Below, piece by piece: positions 11,884 to 21,494 of a stretch of DNA of 64,000 bases. Origin of the DNA: Cristatella mucedo (taxonomy: Eukaryota > Bryozoa > Phylactolaemata > Cristatellidae). The first letter of the stretch is position 1; each line of letters opens with the position of its first letter. Both the position numbers and the translations under genes were made by a program. The stretch spans positions 9,439,501-9,503,500 of the forward strand of contig WPIO01000005.1 of the NCBI GenBank assembly GCA_009760855.2. Reading direction: 5' to 3'. The notes beneath the pieces are model-generated. The model had not been told where the DNA came from, did no database searches, and saw only the letters and a list, made by a program, of their open reading frames with translations.

Positions 11884-12153
11884 ATGGATAAAAAGTTTCA
11901 AGGATTCTTTATTATGAATATTCTGTAAGAATTGCAAAAAAGTTATGTGGTTTGATGATGATACTACTTACATTGCTACAGATCTTTATAAGTATATTTT
12001 TACACTAAGCGATTCAAAAATTTCTATTCTTTTACAGGTTTGTGATGAATATGATAAAATGAAAAAGAAAGAAAAAAATATACTACAGCATTTGATAAGT
12101 TTCATCATACCTTTGATGAGTTAAAAACAAAAGCTAATCACTTTTATATATGA
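11884..12153 (+). pseudogene. Tandem helical family, copy 4, frameshifted
   Basis: Aligned by eye to copy 3, this carries a shift near 11895-11900 in an A-run and another near 11953 in the ATG-repeat region, so the direct reading stops after 14 codons. The core helix (about 12011-12045) is still readable in one frame. A TATATAGAGA motif precedes the ATG. Confidence 0.65.
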
Positions 12154-12177
12154 GTAATTTCTTTTTTTATATAGGAA

Positions 12178-12651
12178 ATGTAGACCGATGTTACTGATCC
12201 CAATCTTGCTACTAGTGCCACTCTTCTGAAATCTTACGTTGATTATCTTGTTAGGGCAAGAATGACTGCATACGACCAGCAAACACTTGATTCAGATATT
12301 TCAGGTATGACTGATAATTCAGTTAAGAAATTCTATCTCGATAAATGTGATATCGAAGCTCAAAAAATTGTAATCGCCGGTTTAACTGACGTAACAGCTA
12401 ATCTTGAATCTACTGTTAGATCTAAAGTCGACGCACTTCTTGACGATCCTTCTGAAATCTCTAGCTATACAACGTGGATTGCATCTCAACTTCCTACACT
12501 ATCAACAGTTATCTCAGATGTGTCAGGAGTTAAACCAGACATCTCTGGAATCGTTAAAGATGAGTGTTATGCGGTTCTCCCTGATCTAGCTGATGGTGTT
12601 AGTGCATGACAAAAGGCAACTGCAGCAGCTTTAGAAGCACAATCTGCATAA
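12178..12651 (+). CDS. Viral protein of unknown function, two in-frame stops
   Basis: From the ATG behind TTTATATAGGAA the frame runs 157 codons with a TAG at codon 2 (12181) and a TGA at 12607 but no frame change. The sequence is hydrophilic, rich in Asp, Ser, Thr and Val, and looks helical with a regular aliphatic spacing; a structural or fibre-associated role is a guess. Not recognised. Confidence 0.55.
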
Positions 12652-12688
12652 TTAATTTAATTAAAACAAAATAAACAGTATTATAGAA

Positions 12689-13077
12689 ATGGGTATTGAA
12701 ACAAGAAGTAAGGATTGCCTTGATAAAGTTCAAGGACAGCAGCTTTCAAACTTTAAGATGTGTTCATATCCTATGGGTAGAATTGAAGACATTAGATCGA
12801 CACTACTAAACGCTGTGAAACTAGTTATTGAATACAAAGCATTAAGAATCAATCACTCTGAACCAGCGATCGCAAACATATTTAGTAAAGTTAGAGATGG
12901 TGCAATCTTTGAAGAGTTTTTCAAAGACTTAAAAGTAGAAAAAATAAATAAAATTAGATCAGAAGCTTACTCTAAAAACTAGAAATAACAAAACAAATAA
13001 AGAGTGAAATAGATCAAGGAAAAGACTTTGATTTTCCTGAAGAGTTGATTAAAGAGACTATGGATTGGAGAATCTGA
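12689..13077 (+). pseudogene. Viral protein of unknown function, frameshifted
   Basis: A 97-residue frame from the ATG behind TATTATAGAA, which ends at 12982. Coding continues in another frame from about 12975 to a TGA at 13075, so a one-base shift is likely. It converges tail to tail with the minus-strand fibre gene. No family recognised; mostly polar and helical. Confidence 0.5.
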
Positions 13078-14058
13078 ACATTTACTATTCTAGCTTGCTT
13101 AACTAAACCAATCTTAATAACATCTGAAGGACTAGGTGTTCTAAATCCTGCGTAAATTCGAACAGGATAACTAAGATCGAATGTTATTATTTTTGATCCC
13201 TTTCCTCAGTGATAGCAAGGTTTGTTATACAATTACTTAACAACAACATGTAATCACCTTCAACACCGTAATAAGGTATATTAAGTAAATTAGAAGGAAG
13301 AAAATTGGGTGAGTAGAATTTATGGTAGCAGTTAGTAATTATATTATCATATTTTGTAGACAATTTTTCTACTGTTACCGACATTGTTGACGTAATAGTT
13401 CTTTAGCTTATTCTAGTCATGTTATCATCCTTTAGAACAAACGATTTATTTTCAGCTGTTCTTCCATAGACATTATAATAAATGTCATCATTGACAATAT
13501 TAGTATTATCATTATTTATTATATTAATGTCTCTTATTTTTAGTATTATCTTTAAGTAAAGTAGTTTTTTAAGTTAATGTCAGATAGCTTTGCTAAGGTG
13601 GTGTCAGTGGTGTTGTTTGATAAGTTAATAACACTTTTACCTCATATTAGTCCTTCTACTATTAATGACTTGTGGCTGAAAAGTCTATTTGTTCTTAGTA
13701 ATGATGGATAAGCTCTTTCTCTTGTGTATGAACAGTCAGTGGTGTTATTAGCAATTAATCTATCTACTTCTAGAGTTCCGTCTATTACTTGTTCCTTCTT
13801 CTGTTCCAACCTTTGTATCAAGATACTGTTTTGTTGATAAATCATTTCCATTCACCGTATAACTCACATTTACATATTTTTTGTCTTAGCAGATAAATCT
13901 CCTCTTAAAATGTCATCAGATTCTTTTCGAATATAATTATTATCAGCAAACGTTTTGCTTACAACGTCTAATTCACTAATAGTAGAACCAATGTTTGTTA
14001 TTCTATTTTTACTAAGATTTAGAGTTCCATTCCTTTCTAATAATCTTATGCTAAGCAT
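13078..14058 (-). pseudogene. Tail-fibre-like protein C, broken
   Basis: Minus strand, several frames. The N-terminal end at 14058 down to 13870 has the fibre-type unit of a Leu-Asn-rich beta stretch, an 'RITNIG' segment and a 'KTFADNNYI' segment. Similar units recur near 13850-13640 and a more globular end lies at 13390-13080. Frameshifts and stops near 13860, 13640 and 13390 break it. By analogy with phage fibre shafts the repeats would form a trimeric beta structure ending in a receptor-binding head; that is inference. Confidence 0.6.
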
Positions 14059-14059
14059 T

Positions 14060-14882
14060 TTACGTTGTCGCTATATAAACAGTTATATTCAATTCTTTAT
14101 CAAATAATTTTGAACCGGATATAAAAGTTGACGATTGAACAAGTTTTTTATCTGCATCGAGTACATACCCGCCGTATAACTGGTCTTGTAACGGGACTAA
14201 CGTTGCTGGAAGAGGTTGTAATATGCCTTTTTCCAGTTGTAAATTCGTACAATGTTGTAACAACAAACAAACATCTAGGGATGGTGGTATCAGCTAAAGT
14301 AGAGATCCATTGACCGTTAATTGTTTTTCCATATAATTCTGTTGTTAAAGACCCATTGACTGTTGCTCTAAAAAGTATTACAGCAATATTTCCATCGGAT
14401 ATTCTGTTTAGATATTTAAAGTTTACACCATCGTTAGGATTAGCAGGGTCGTTTTCAAAGAAGATAGAGTATCCATTCATATCTAAATTTCCATTGAGAG
14501 TTCCACCTGTTAGTTTAAGGAAATTAGTATCCATATACGATTTATTTGGAATATCATTATCAGAAGTAGGAGGTCCTCCAGCAAATACATTTCTATTTAC
14601 AGTTAGTGTTCCATTTATAGTTCCACCAGTCTCAGGTAGTTTACTGTCTGCATAATCTTTAGTTGCAGCATCACTAGGGTTTACAGGATTTGCTATTTCT
14701 ATTAACTTATAATTTTTCATATCGATATCTCAATCAGCTGTAGTCCCTCTTGATACTTTAGTAACGAAATTGGTATCTTTATACTTTCTATTTACTGCAT
14801 CCCCAACATCAACAGGATCACCTAAATCCCGTGTCAAATTTCCATTCATACTTTAACTACCTGTAAGTACATCACCACTTTT
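14060..14882 (-). pseudogene. Tail-fibre-like protein B, broken
   Basis: Contains at least three repeats of the pattern 'NP.DAATKDYAD' followed by 'GG.NG.L.MN' (about 14700-14460). This is the pattern found in phage short-tail-fibre and tail-collar proteins. In-frame TAA near 14850 and TGA near 14734 lie in the N-terminal part, and a frame change occurs near 14235. The C-terminal segment ending at 14060 resembles a compact head. It may have been continuous with the 14883-15800 gene. Placement in the virion as a vertex fibre is inferred. Confidence 0.65.
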
Positions 14883-15800
14883 TTAATGTAATTTGTTATA
14901 CCAATTCCTCTTTTTTTTTAGGTCTGAACATTTATATGCAATAGTAAAAAGAAAATCAATATACGTTATTCCACTTGCAGCAGTAAATTTATCGATAGCA
15001 TATCTACACGTCCCATTCACATTAATTATTAAAACTAGAGTACCACTAACTTCATAAGTATTATCAGTCGATAATTCTACGTAAGAGTTTGTTTTGTCAG
15101 TTGCGTACATAACTCCACTAACCATTGCAAAGTTGGGTAATACCCCCGGAAAGAATGTTTTAAGAATTATTGCGTATGCGACAATTTTTCCAGTAGCTGC
15201 TACAACAGGCCTGTCACCAGGTGTGAGTTGCTGGGGTTGAAATTTATTTCTTGTGCTACCGTTAGCTGTTATACTCAAACCAAGCATATCAAGATAAAAC
15301 ACGGTTGGGAAAGTACCAGAGCGTGCTCCAAAATATCTAAATGGCATTTGTTTATTACTATCCACGTATTTTTGTGTTACAGTGTCAGAGTCTTTTAAGT
15401 TAGTAATATTCTTTCCACCCATATTCATGCTCGCTGTTGCTTTATCTTGAAACACTTGTGTCATATTCTTTAGCAATCCATAGTTTATAACTTTATAAGG
15501 TCTTAAATCACTGTATACAGTCCCGTCAGCAGAGTTGCCTGATATACCAAAAACATTCTTACAATTCAACTGCGACATCATCTTTCCATTAGTCTTTGAA
15601 AGAAACCCTAAAACACTTGAAACAGTTGCTAAATCACCTATAACATTTGTAGCCACATTTCCTCCAAAGTTTGAACTAAAACCATAGCTCAAGTTTATTG
15701 CATCACCATCATTAAGAGGGTAGCCTAAGTTAGTTAATCTTTTTCCATTAGCGTTAAGATCACTGTAATAAGATTCATTAATCTTTCTAACTTTTTCCAT
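14883..15800 (-). CDS. Tail-fibre-like protein A
   Basis: A 305-residue open frame from the ATG at 15800. The first third has two fibre units (a 'NGKRLTNLG' segment followed by 'DAINLSYG', then 'GKNITNLKDSDTVTQKYVD' around residues 128-147). The last half is a less repetitive, probably beta-rich domain. Reading continues past the TAA at 14883 into fibre B, so the original protein may have been longer. It is divergent from the + gene at 15814 with a 13-base spacer. Role as a receptor-binding fibre is inferred from the repeat type only. Confidence 0.65.
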   Translation of the reverse strand: MEKVRKINESYYSDLNANGKRLTNLGYPLNDGDAINLSYGFSSNFGGNVATNVIGDLATVSSVLGFLSKTNGKMMSQLNCKNVFGISGNSADGTVYSDLRPYKVINYGLLKNMTQVFQDKATASMNMGGKNITNLKDSDTVTQKYVDSNKQMPFRYFGARSGTFPTVFYLDMLGLSITANGSTRNKFQPQQLTPGDRPVVAATGKIVAYAIILKTFFPGVLPNFAMVSGVMYATDKTNSYVELSTDNTYEVSGTLVLIINVNGTCRYAIDKFTAASGITYIDFLFTIAYKCSDLKKKRNWYNKLH

Positions 15801-15813
15801 TCACTTATAATAT

Positions 15814-16465
15814 ATGAAGAATAAAAAAGGTAAAGGAGTTTATAGTATAAAAGAAGGAATTGATACAACTAAAGAAGTGATATCAGGTGTTAGAATAGCA
15901 ACGGAAGTAGGTTCGAAAGCGGTTATAAAGATAGTACCTAAAGTTGCTATGAAGCTGTCCTTACAAGCCTCAAACAAGATCGCAAAGATTGTTCCAAAGG
16001 TATTACAATCGTTTAAAGTTATTGGAACAGCTACAAAAGCTCTAGGAGGATTTTTATCAGGAGTAACAGGAATAGTAGATCTTGGTTTGTTTATAAAAGA
16101 AATTGTTGATGACGTAGCTTCTGGTAAGTATGGTCAAGTCTTCTGGAAAACAATGGCAGATAAAAAAGAAGGGCTGTCAAAGATGGTTGCAAGTCTACAT
16201 TAATGAGATATTATTAGAAGCAGAGAAAGCAAAGAGTAATTGGTATCTTAACCCTAGCAAGTTTTTATCTGATACATTCGGAGAAGAAATTTCTTGGGAT
16301 GCAACACAACTTGATCCCATAGCTTGGAAGAAGAACTTTCTTGAAATTAGAGGAGGTTTTCTATCTGTTATTCCAGCTATCATTGCTAGCATAGCAAGTG
16401 TAATAGGAACAGTTGGTTTAGCAGTTTCAATCACTGTAGCCGTTGCAGGATTGATAAAGAAATAG
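15814..16465 (+). pseudogene. Hydrophobic virion-associated protein, frameshifted
   Basis: The first frame (15814-16203, 129 aa) has a basic N-terminus and an alternating Val/Ile/Lys stretch. A second frame overlaps it and runs to 16465, ending in a strongly hydrophobic C-terminal helix pair (about 16360-16460). The two together look like one gene with a shift near 16190-16200. The basic, amphipathic front and the membrane-type tail suggest a minor capsid or membrane-acting protein next to the PLA2 gene; the family is not recognised. Confidence 0.55.
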
Positions 16466-16500
16466 TAGATGAAACAATATATACTGCTAGAGCACCTAAA

Positions 16501-16899
16501 ATGAATACTCACGAAGAGAGAATGAGTGCTTTATCACTTCAAAGAGAAAGATTAAATAATGCTATTGTAGACTTGAAAAACATGGTAGAACTACTTGATA
16601 AGGGTATAGATACAGATCTAAGAGATAAAGTACAGAATTCAGAAGTCAAAAATAGATTGACCTACCTTAATAAAGGGAAAGAGCTTGTAGAAAAAGGAGG
16701 TGTTAGTTACAGCGAAGATTTAAAACGAGACATAAAATAAGTAGAAGCTTCAACTGTTGGTGGTCGTAAAGCGTGTGACTATAAGGCTGAGAGTGCAATG
16801 CTATTGAGTAATCTTTTTGCACAAGGTAAGAGTCAAGAAGAAATATATAACGAAATGATTAAACTTAGAAATGACCTAAAGCGAAGATGTAAGAACTAG
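16501..16899 (+). CDS. Coiled-coil viral protein, one in-frame TAA
   Basis: From the ATG at 16501 the frame holds 132 codons, interrupted only by a TAA at 16738. The part before it is a Lys/Glu/Leu heptad-like helix; the part after it contains a GGRK segment and another charged helix. Function unknown. Confidence 0.55.
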
Positions 16900-16934
16900 A
16901 AGTCAGTGTAACGAGCTATTTTATTATCTTCTGT

Positions 16935-17444
16935 TTATGAATATTTAAAGTTTAATTTTGAAAATTCAATACTCAAACGTATTACTACAATATCACGAGC
17001 GTAAGCAGCTTCTTCTTGATCATCAAAATAGCTTAAGTGTTTTACTTCTCCATCTATTCGCATATAAGCCCTGTATTTGTTTGCTCTTTTATTAAAACTC
17101 ACACCAATAAAATTAGATGATAAACCTTCTTTTTTTGGTTTATTTCTTTGATTTTCTGAATAGGTTGCTACACGTAAATTCTCAAAACGATTATTTAATT
17201 TATGATTATCAATGTGATCAATCTCATTCAAAGGTAATTTACCAGTCATGATCAGCCACACCAATCTATGAGCATAGTATAATTTTCCATCAACTTTTAA
17301 ATGTCTGTATCCGTTGAGATTTATTGTCCCAGCTTCTGATCCAAGTGTCATTCTCTGCCTTATAACCCTATTTGTAAATTTACCTGTTAGAGCGTTGTAA
17401 TCAAATAATTCGAGAACTTTATCTCTTAGTTCATCTTGATCCAT
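16935..17444 (-). CDS. HNH-AP2 homing-type endonuclease
   Basis: A 169-residue intact frame on the minus strand. Residues about 58-95 form an HNH nuclease core (a conserved His after a Tyr pair, a central 'DHIDN' and a closing 'NRFENLR'). Residues about 112-150 match an AP2-type DNA-binding domain ('FIGVSFNKRANKYRAYMRI'). Phages and some DNA viruses carry such genes as selfish endonucleases. It lies against the direction of its neighbours, and its uninterrupted frame contrasts with the damage around it, which suggests later arrival. The start is behind a TATATATAAAA word. Confidence 0.88.
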   Translation of the reverse strand: MDQDELRDKVLELFDYNALTGKFTNRVIRQRMTLGSEAGTINLNGYRHLKVDGKLYYAHRLVWLIMTGKLPLNEIDHIDNHKLNNRFENLRVATYSENQRNKPKKEGLSSNFIGVSFNKRANKYRAYMRIDGEVKHLSYFDDQEEAAYARDIVVIRLSIEFSKLNFKYS

Positions 17445-17484
17445 TTTTATATATAGTTGTATAAATGTTTAATATAATTCTAAT

Positions 17485-17493
17485 TTATATAGA
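17485..17493 (+). promoter_or_regulatory. Start-proximal TTATATAGA motif
   Basis: It abuts the ATG at 17494 of the PLA2 gene. It is part of the element-wide motif set. Confidence 0.55.
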
Positions 17494-18257
17494 ATGTATC
17501 AAGAAGTCAAACTTGATCTATCTGATCATCAAATTGATCTAATTAATAAATCTAACGAAGCAATCTCTATAAGATTAAAACATGCTGATCTAAGTGGTAC
17601 TAAATCTATTCTTGTAACAGATACTCAAAAAAGAAGAATATAAAGTATAAGGCGAAAGGAGTAGAAATACAGTTGAATTTTAGTCTTAAACAGTTAAAGG
17701 CAAAAAGAAAACATGGTTCAGGTATTGTAGATATAATAAATAAGATATCTGGAGGAAGAGAGTTTCACTTAAAGTTGCCAGCAGGAGTAAAATCAGAATT
17801 TTTTCCAAATGGAAATTTCAATAATACTAATAGATATAGTTATGCGGGTCCGGGGACTAAGTTCACTCAAAGAATGGAACAAGGTTATCAAGGTGTTAAC
17901 GATCTTGATAATCGTGCACTTATCCATGATCATACATATACAGAGACTGGTAGAATGTCAGAACCAAGAAGAACAGAAATACGGAATCTGTCAGACCTTG
18001 TTCTTGCTGAAAGTGCTGCCCGTATTGCTCTTGATCCTAAGCAGCCTGCTTATGTTAGGGAGGACGCTAAAACAGTGGCTGCTATCATCGCGGCAAAAGC
18101 AAAATTGGGTTTAGGTATTGGTGGAATGTTAAACGATTCATTTGCAACTGATTTCTTAAAAGATAAAGTGAACAATCCATCAAGTTTGAATAAGATAAAA
18201 AGTTATGCTCGAGGTATTGTTGATAGGATGTTGGATATCAGTATAGCAAAGATATAA
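17494..18257 (+). pseudogene. Parvovirus-type phospholipase A2 minor capsid protein, one frameshift
   Basis: The N-terminal frame (17494 to about 17635) continues after one shift in the frame ending at 18257, in total about 250 codons. The middle holds the calcium-loop 'YAGPGT' (about 17843) and the catalytic 'HDHTY' motif (about 17927), the signature of viral PLA2 domains. Such enzymes help particles leave the endosome in parvoviruses, and related domains occur in adintovirus-like elements. The C-terminus contains an Ala-rich helix and a Gly-rich end. The catalytic motif itself is preserved; the damage is upstream. Confidence 0.85.
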
Positions 18258-18277
18258 AACTTTTATTTTTTTCAAAA

Positions 18278-18289
18278 ATTATATAGAAA
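18278..18289 (+). promoter_or_regulatory. Start-proximal ATTATATAGAAA motif
   Basis: A clear copy of the motif touching the ATG at 18290. Confidence 0.6.
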
Positions 18290-18687
18290 ATGCCAGATTT
18301 GAGAAAAGATTTCGCCATTAAAAATATGAAGAGATTGTTAAATTTAAAAATAAAATTAGGGGGTGTCTAATAAAATTAACAAGAGCTAGATATGCAATTA
18401 AATTTATAAATATAGTAATAGCATTAGGAGTAACTGTTACAAGTACTTATATTCAAATAAGACCATCCATTAGCCATGTTGTAACTTTCTTTTCAGCTCT
18501 ATCTGTAATGTTTGCGTCAGTTGACGGTGTTCTATCAGAAATAGACAAACGTAACAGAAATGCTTAAAGTTCTAATTCTGAAATTATCTCAAAGATTACT
18601 AATGCTTTATCTGATGATGAAATTACAAAAGAAGAGTTTGAAGGACTTGTATTAGAAAACTCACAAACTGAAATTAACGTTGGTTAA
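18290..18687 (+). pseudogene. Two-helix membrane protein, broken
   Basis: The first 26 codons end near 18370. A shifted frame then encodes two hydrophobic segments (about 18405-18455 and 18475-18530), probable membrane helices, followed by a charged tail after an in-frame TAA at 18565. The tail overlaps the end of the convergent integrase gene. The family is not recognised; a holin-like or virion membrane role cannot be told apart. Confidence 0.5.
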
Positions 18688-19540
18688 TAACTTGTAACTC
18701 TTCTCTAACAAAACTTCTCTTAATATCATTTGCGAAATATCTAGCTGGTTGTTGTCGTAATACCATTATTCTAACAATAGTATGTTTTGTTAAACTTCAC
18801 ATTAGGTCTGTAGCTCTTCTTCTCTTTTCATCTCCTCCTTCCCCCGGTTCTAGTAAATATCTATCAGTTGTTCCAAGTTCTAATAACGGTTCTTGTTCTC
18901 CATAATATTTTGGTTTCTTTAGTTTTACTTTTTATTTTTGTATCGCCTTTGCAGGTTCTTCACCAATCATTCTTGTTACACTATTATTTAGATAATCAAT
19001 AATCTTTGGTAAATTATCAATCCACTCTCTGTTTCTAGTGTAATCTCCTTTATTAATACTTTCTAATTCCTTTTCATACTGAGCAATAAATACTCTCTCA
19101 GCAACTGTTCCATTCATTCTTTCAACTAATTCAACGCTCTTTTTAGTACCTTCTATAACACGTGTTTCATGTTTTTTCATTTCTTTAGCAAACTCACCTT
19201 TAAACTCTGACCCTGGATCAACTGTTAGTTTCTTTGGCCATTTCAAAGGACCTTTATTCTAAATATCTATTATTGCTTTTGTTACTTCTTTAGAAGACTT
19301 TGTTTTAAGAGGTCTTGAATCTTTATATCTACTAGCAACATCAATAACACTAAGTGCATATTTATATCCAGAATCATTAGGCATATACAGAATGTCTGCT
19401 TGATGATTTTCATTAGGCTCAACAATATTAAAGAAACCTTGTTGAATGTTCTTTGGTCTTGGTTTGAATACTTGACTTATATCTAAGTCAGGATTGAATT
19501 TACCGTCTTTTTTTCTTTCATTTAGAGTTAAAAACGACAT
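18674..19540 (-). pseudogene. Retrovirus-like (DDE) integrase with three in-frame stops
   Basis: It would insert the element into host DNA. 288 codons lie in a single frame from the ATG at 19540, with stops at 19259 (TAG), 18932 (TAA) and 18797 (TGA) and no frameshift. The catalytic core is visible: first Asp in 'QADILYMP' (about 19415), second Asp in 'VDPGSEFKG' (about 19215), and a Glu in 'VELVERMNG' (about 19125). The C-terminal region (about 18880-18690) resembles the chromodomain-like end of Polinton integrases. It is transcribed divergently from the + gene at 19551 with only ten bases between the two start codons. Confidence 0.9.
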
Positions 19541-19550
19541 TCTATAGAGA
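19541..19550. promoter_or_regulatory. Ten-base divergent spacer TCTATAGAGA
   Basis: The whole interval between the integrase ATG (minus, 19538-19540) and the zinc-protein ATG (plus, 19551-19553) is TCTATAGAGA, built on the self-complementary TCTATAGA. It thus presents the start-proximal TATAGA motif to both genes at once. Confidence 0.65.
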
Positions 19551-19822
19551 ATGGAAATATTTTGTGATACATGCTTAAGCACATTTAATGAAGTTGAATA
19601 CCTTGAAACGGGTCATCCATATTGAAAACCACCAAATGAAAAAGACCAAAGCAAAAGTATGAAATACGCTGCAACATCTGTGATAAAGATATGAAAGAAA
19701 CTGAATTTGATTCTAACCTTTTTCGTAACAACTACTCTATACTCTGTTCATACTGTAACACAAATTCTAATTATTATAAAAAAAACCAACTAGACTATAT
19801 TAATTGGTTAGGAAACACTTAA
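19551..19822 (+). pseudogene. Small zinc-ribbon-like protein, broken
   Basis: The front has a CxxC pair at residues 5-8 and ends at an in-frame TGA (19623). After a further shift near 19655 there are two more CxxC pairs (about 19672 and 19748), giving a possible four- or six-cysteine zinc-binding protein of about 90 residues. A further coding-like piece lies at 19823-20007 in another frame. A DNA- or RNA-binding role is plausible but not shown. Confidence 0.55.
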
Positions 19823-20007
19823 AAAAACAATGTTGTTCTACTTCTTTACATCATTGTTTAGACCATGAAGCTATCTGTTCCATTTCTAAATTATTTCCAG
19901 CTGTTAAAGGTAAACACAAAGCAACAAAGTTAAAAGAGTTAATAGTTTTAATAGCTCATTTATACTTTTCAGGAGGGTACATAACTAACCAAGAGGTTAA
20001 TCTTTAA
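19823..20007 (+). other. Coding-like remainder in another frame
   Basis: A short + frame with two cysteines and several Lys/Leu segments that may be the shifted C-terminus of the zinc-ribbon-like gene. It overlaps the end of the convergent fibre gene. Uncertain. Confidence 0.3.
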
Positions 20008-20808
20008 TTTTCCAGCACTATCAACGAAGTAATACTCTGTCGGTAACCTGGTAAAATATACATAGTAATTTAAGTTAACACCAGTTGTAGAAGTATTTAT
20101 AGCTCTTACATCACTGGATACAGAAGTTGTATCAGTATTAGGTTTTAGAAATACACAATTAGAAGATCCTACAACCATTATATTCAGGATCATTATTGGT
20201 GGGGCCATTTTATTTATCCATGAGTAAGGTGTTGAAAGATTTAGTATTGAATTTAACGCTTTAGGATCCATTGAGATTGATATTACTTTCCTTATTTTTT
20301 TAAGTATTTTATCTACATTACTCTTTGTAGCAACGTCAGAAAGGTTAACAGGCTCTGCAACATTAGTAATTGAGTTACCTCACATATCAATATTAGTTGT
20401 TGAAGGAGACGCTTTAAGTAAGACATCTCGTTTCATTCCACCATAAGTAACACAATAGTCATCGTTTAGGACAACTGGCTTAGTATTACCAGAATTCCAA
20501 TAAGTAGATTTTATAGCAAACTATTCATGTTTAAATCTCCTATCATTGTATCACCAGTTTTTTTAACATAATTATTTACTTGACTAACATTTATATCATC
20601 CGTAGGATTAATACCTGCCCAAGATTTGTACTACGATTCATTGTTATTCCTGAATTAACAACAAAGTTTGCGTCGGCATAAGATTTTGTTACAGCGTCGT
20701 AGTCATTAACAGGATCAGCTAAATTAATAATTCTATTACCATCAAGATCTGAAAGAATAAAACCATTATTCTTCGAAACGTAATCTTCGTTATGACACTT
20801 TTTTCATC
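19969..20808 (-). pseudogene. Tail-fibre-like protein D, broken
   Basis: The ATG at 20808 directly follows TATATAG on the minus strand. The N-terminal part (about 20770-20540) has two fibre units with the 'NRIINLADPVNDYDAVTKSY' type pattern and a 'TGDTMIGDLNMN' pattern. Frame changes and stops fill 20530-20280. The last intact frame (100 aa, 20271-19969) is a probable beta-rich head. Similar in architecture to the genes at 13078-15800 but located on the other side of the integrase. Confidence 0.6.
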
Positions 20809-20940
20809 TATATAATTATTTATTAATATTTTAGATCTCTATAACACTTCTTTAACTACTGGAACAATCCTTGCAAATCTAAATGGATCTTCTTCTTCAA
20901 CTACTTGTATCTCCAATTTTTATATATAGTATTTAATATC
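20809..20940 (-). promoter_or_regulatory. Upstream region of fibre D
   Basis: AT-rich gap. It contains the CTATATA word at 20809-20815 that forms TATATAG before the fibre D start on the minus strand, and a second ATATATAG-like word near 20920 just after the end of the nuclease gene. Confidence 0.4.
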
Positions 20941-21471
20941 CTATCCTATACCTTTTACATTATTAAATCTACCATATTCAGAAATTGTATTAAATTTGAA
21001 TTCAAAGTACTTCTCATCTTTAAGCAAAAACATAAAAATAGGTTCACGTATCGGTATATCAAAATCATAACTTGTTGGAATTCTAACTGTTCCTGCAGCA
21101 ACATAATCTTTAGGTATATCGTAACAATTTAATCCAGGAACGAATATTTCACATTCTGAATAGAAACATCTGCTGAGTTTCAAAACATTTAAACCAAGAA
21201 GACATTGAGCAAGATATTGTTTTGGTATAAAATCTTCAACTATACTACGACTCCATAAACATTTTATTTCTATTAGAGTGTCATCATCTATAATTCCATT
21301 TGGAGAATAGCGATACACTCCGTCACTAGTAAAACACTCATTTGAATTCTTAATTTGTGAATCAATTATAATATCATTTCCTAGAATAGAATAAACTTAT
21401 GTTCCTCCAACATTTAACTTCATAGACTTCTTCCACTCATCCGAACCTTGTATGCAATTTGTTTTTTGCAT
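20941..21471 (-). pseudogene. YqaJ-like (PD-(D/E)xK) nuclease with one in-frame TAA
   Basis: 177 codons in one frame from the ATG at 21471, broken only by a TAA at codon 25 (21397). It has an N-terminal 'QGSDEWKKS' segment and then 'SPNGIIDDDTLIEIKC' at about residues 60-75. That is the Asp...Glu-x-Lys active-site arrangement of YqaJ/lambda-exonuclease-type nucleases. A later 'PKQYLAQCLLGLN' helix fits the family's Tyr/Gln helix. Such enzymes act with recombinases or process DNA ends. The match is by motif and length only. Confidence 0.7.
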
Positions 21472-21494
21472 TATATTTAGTTATCGTTATATTT

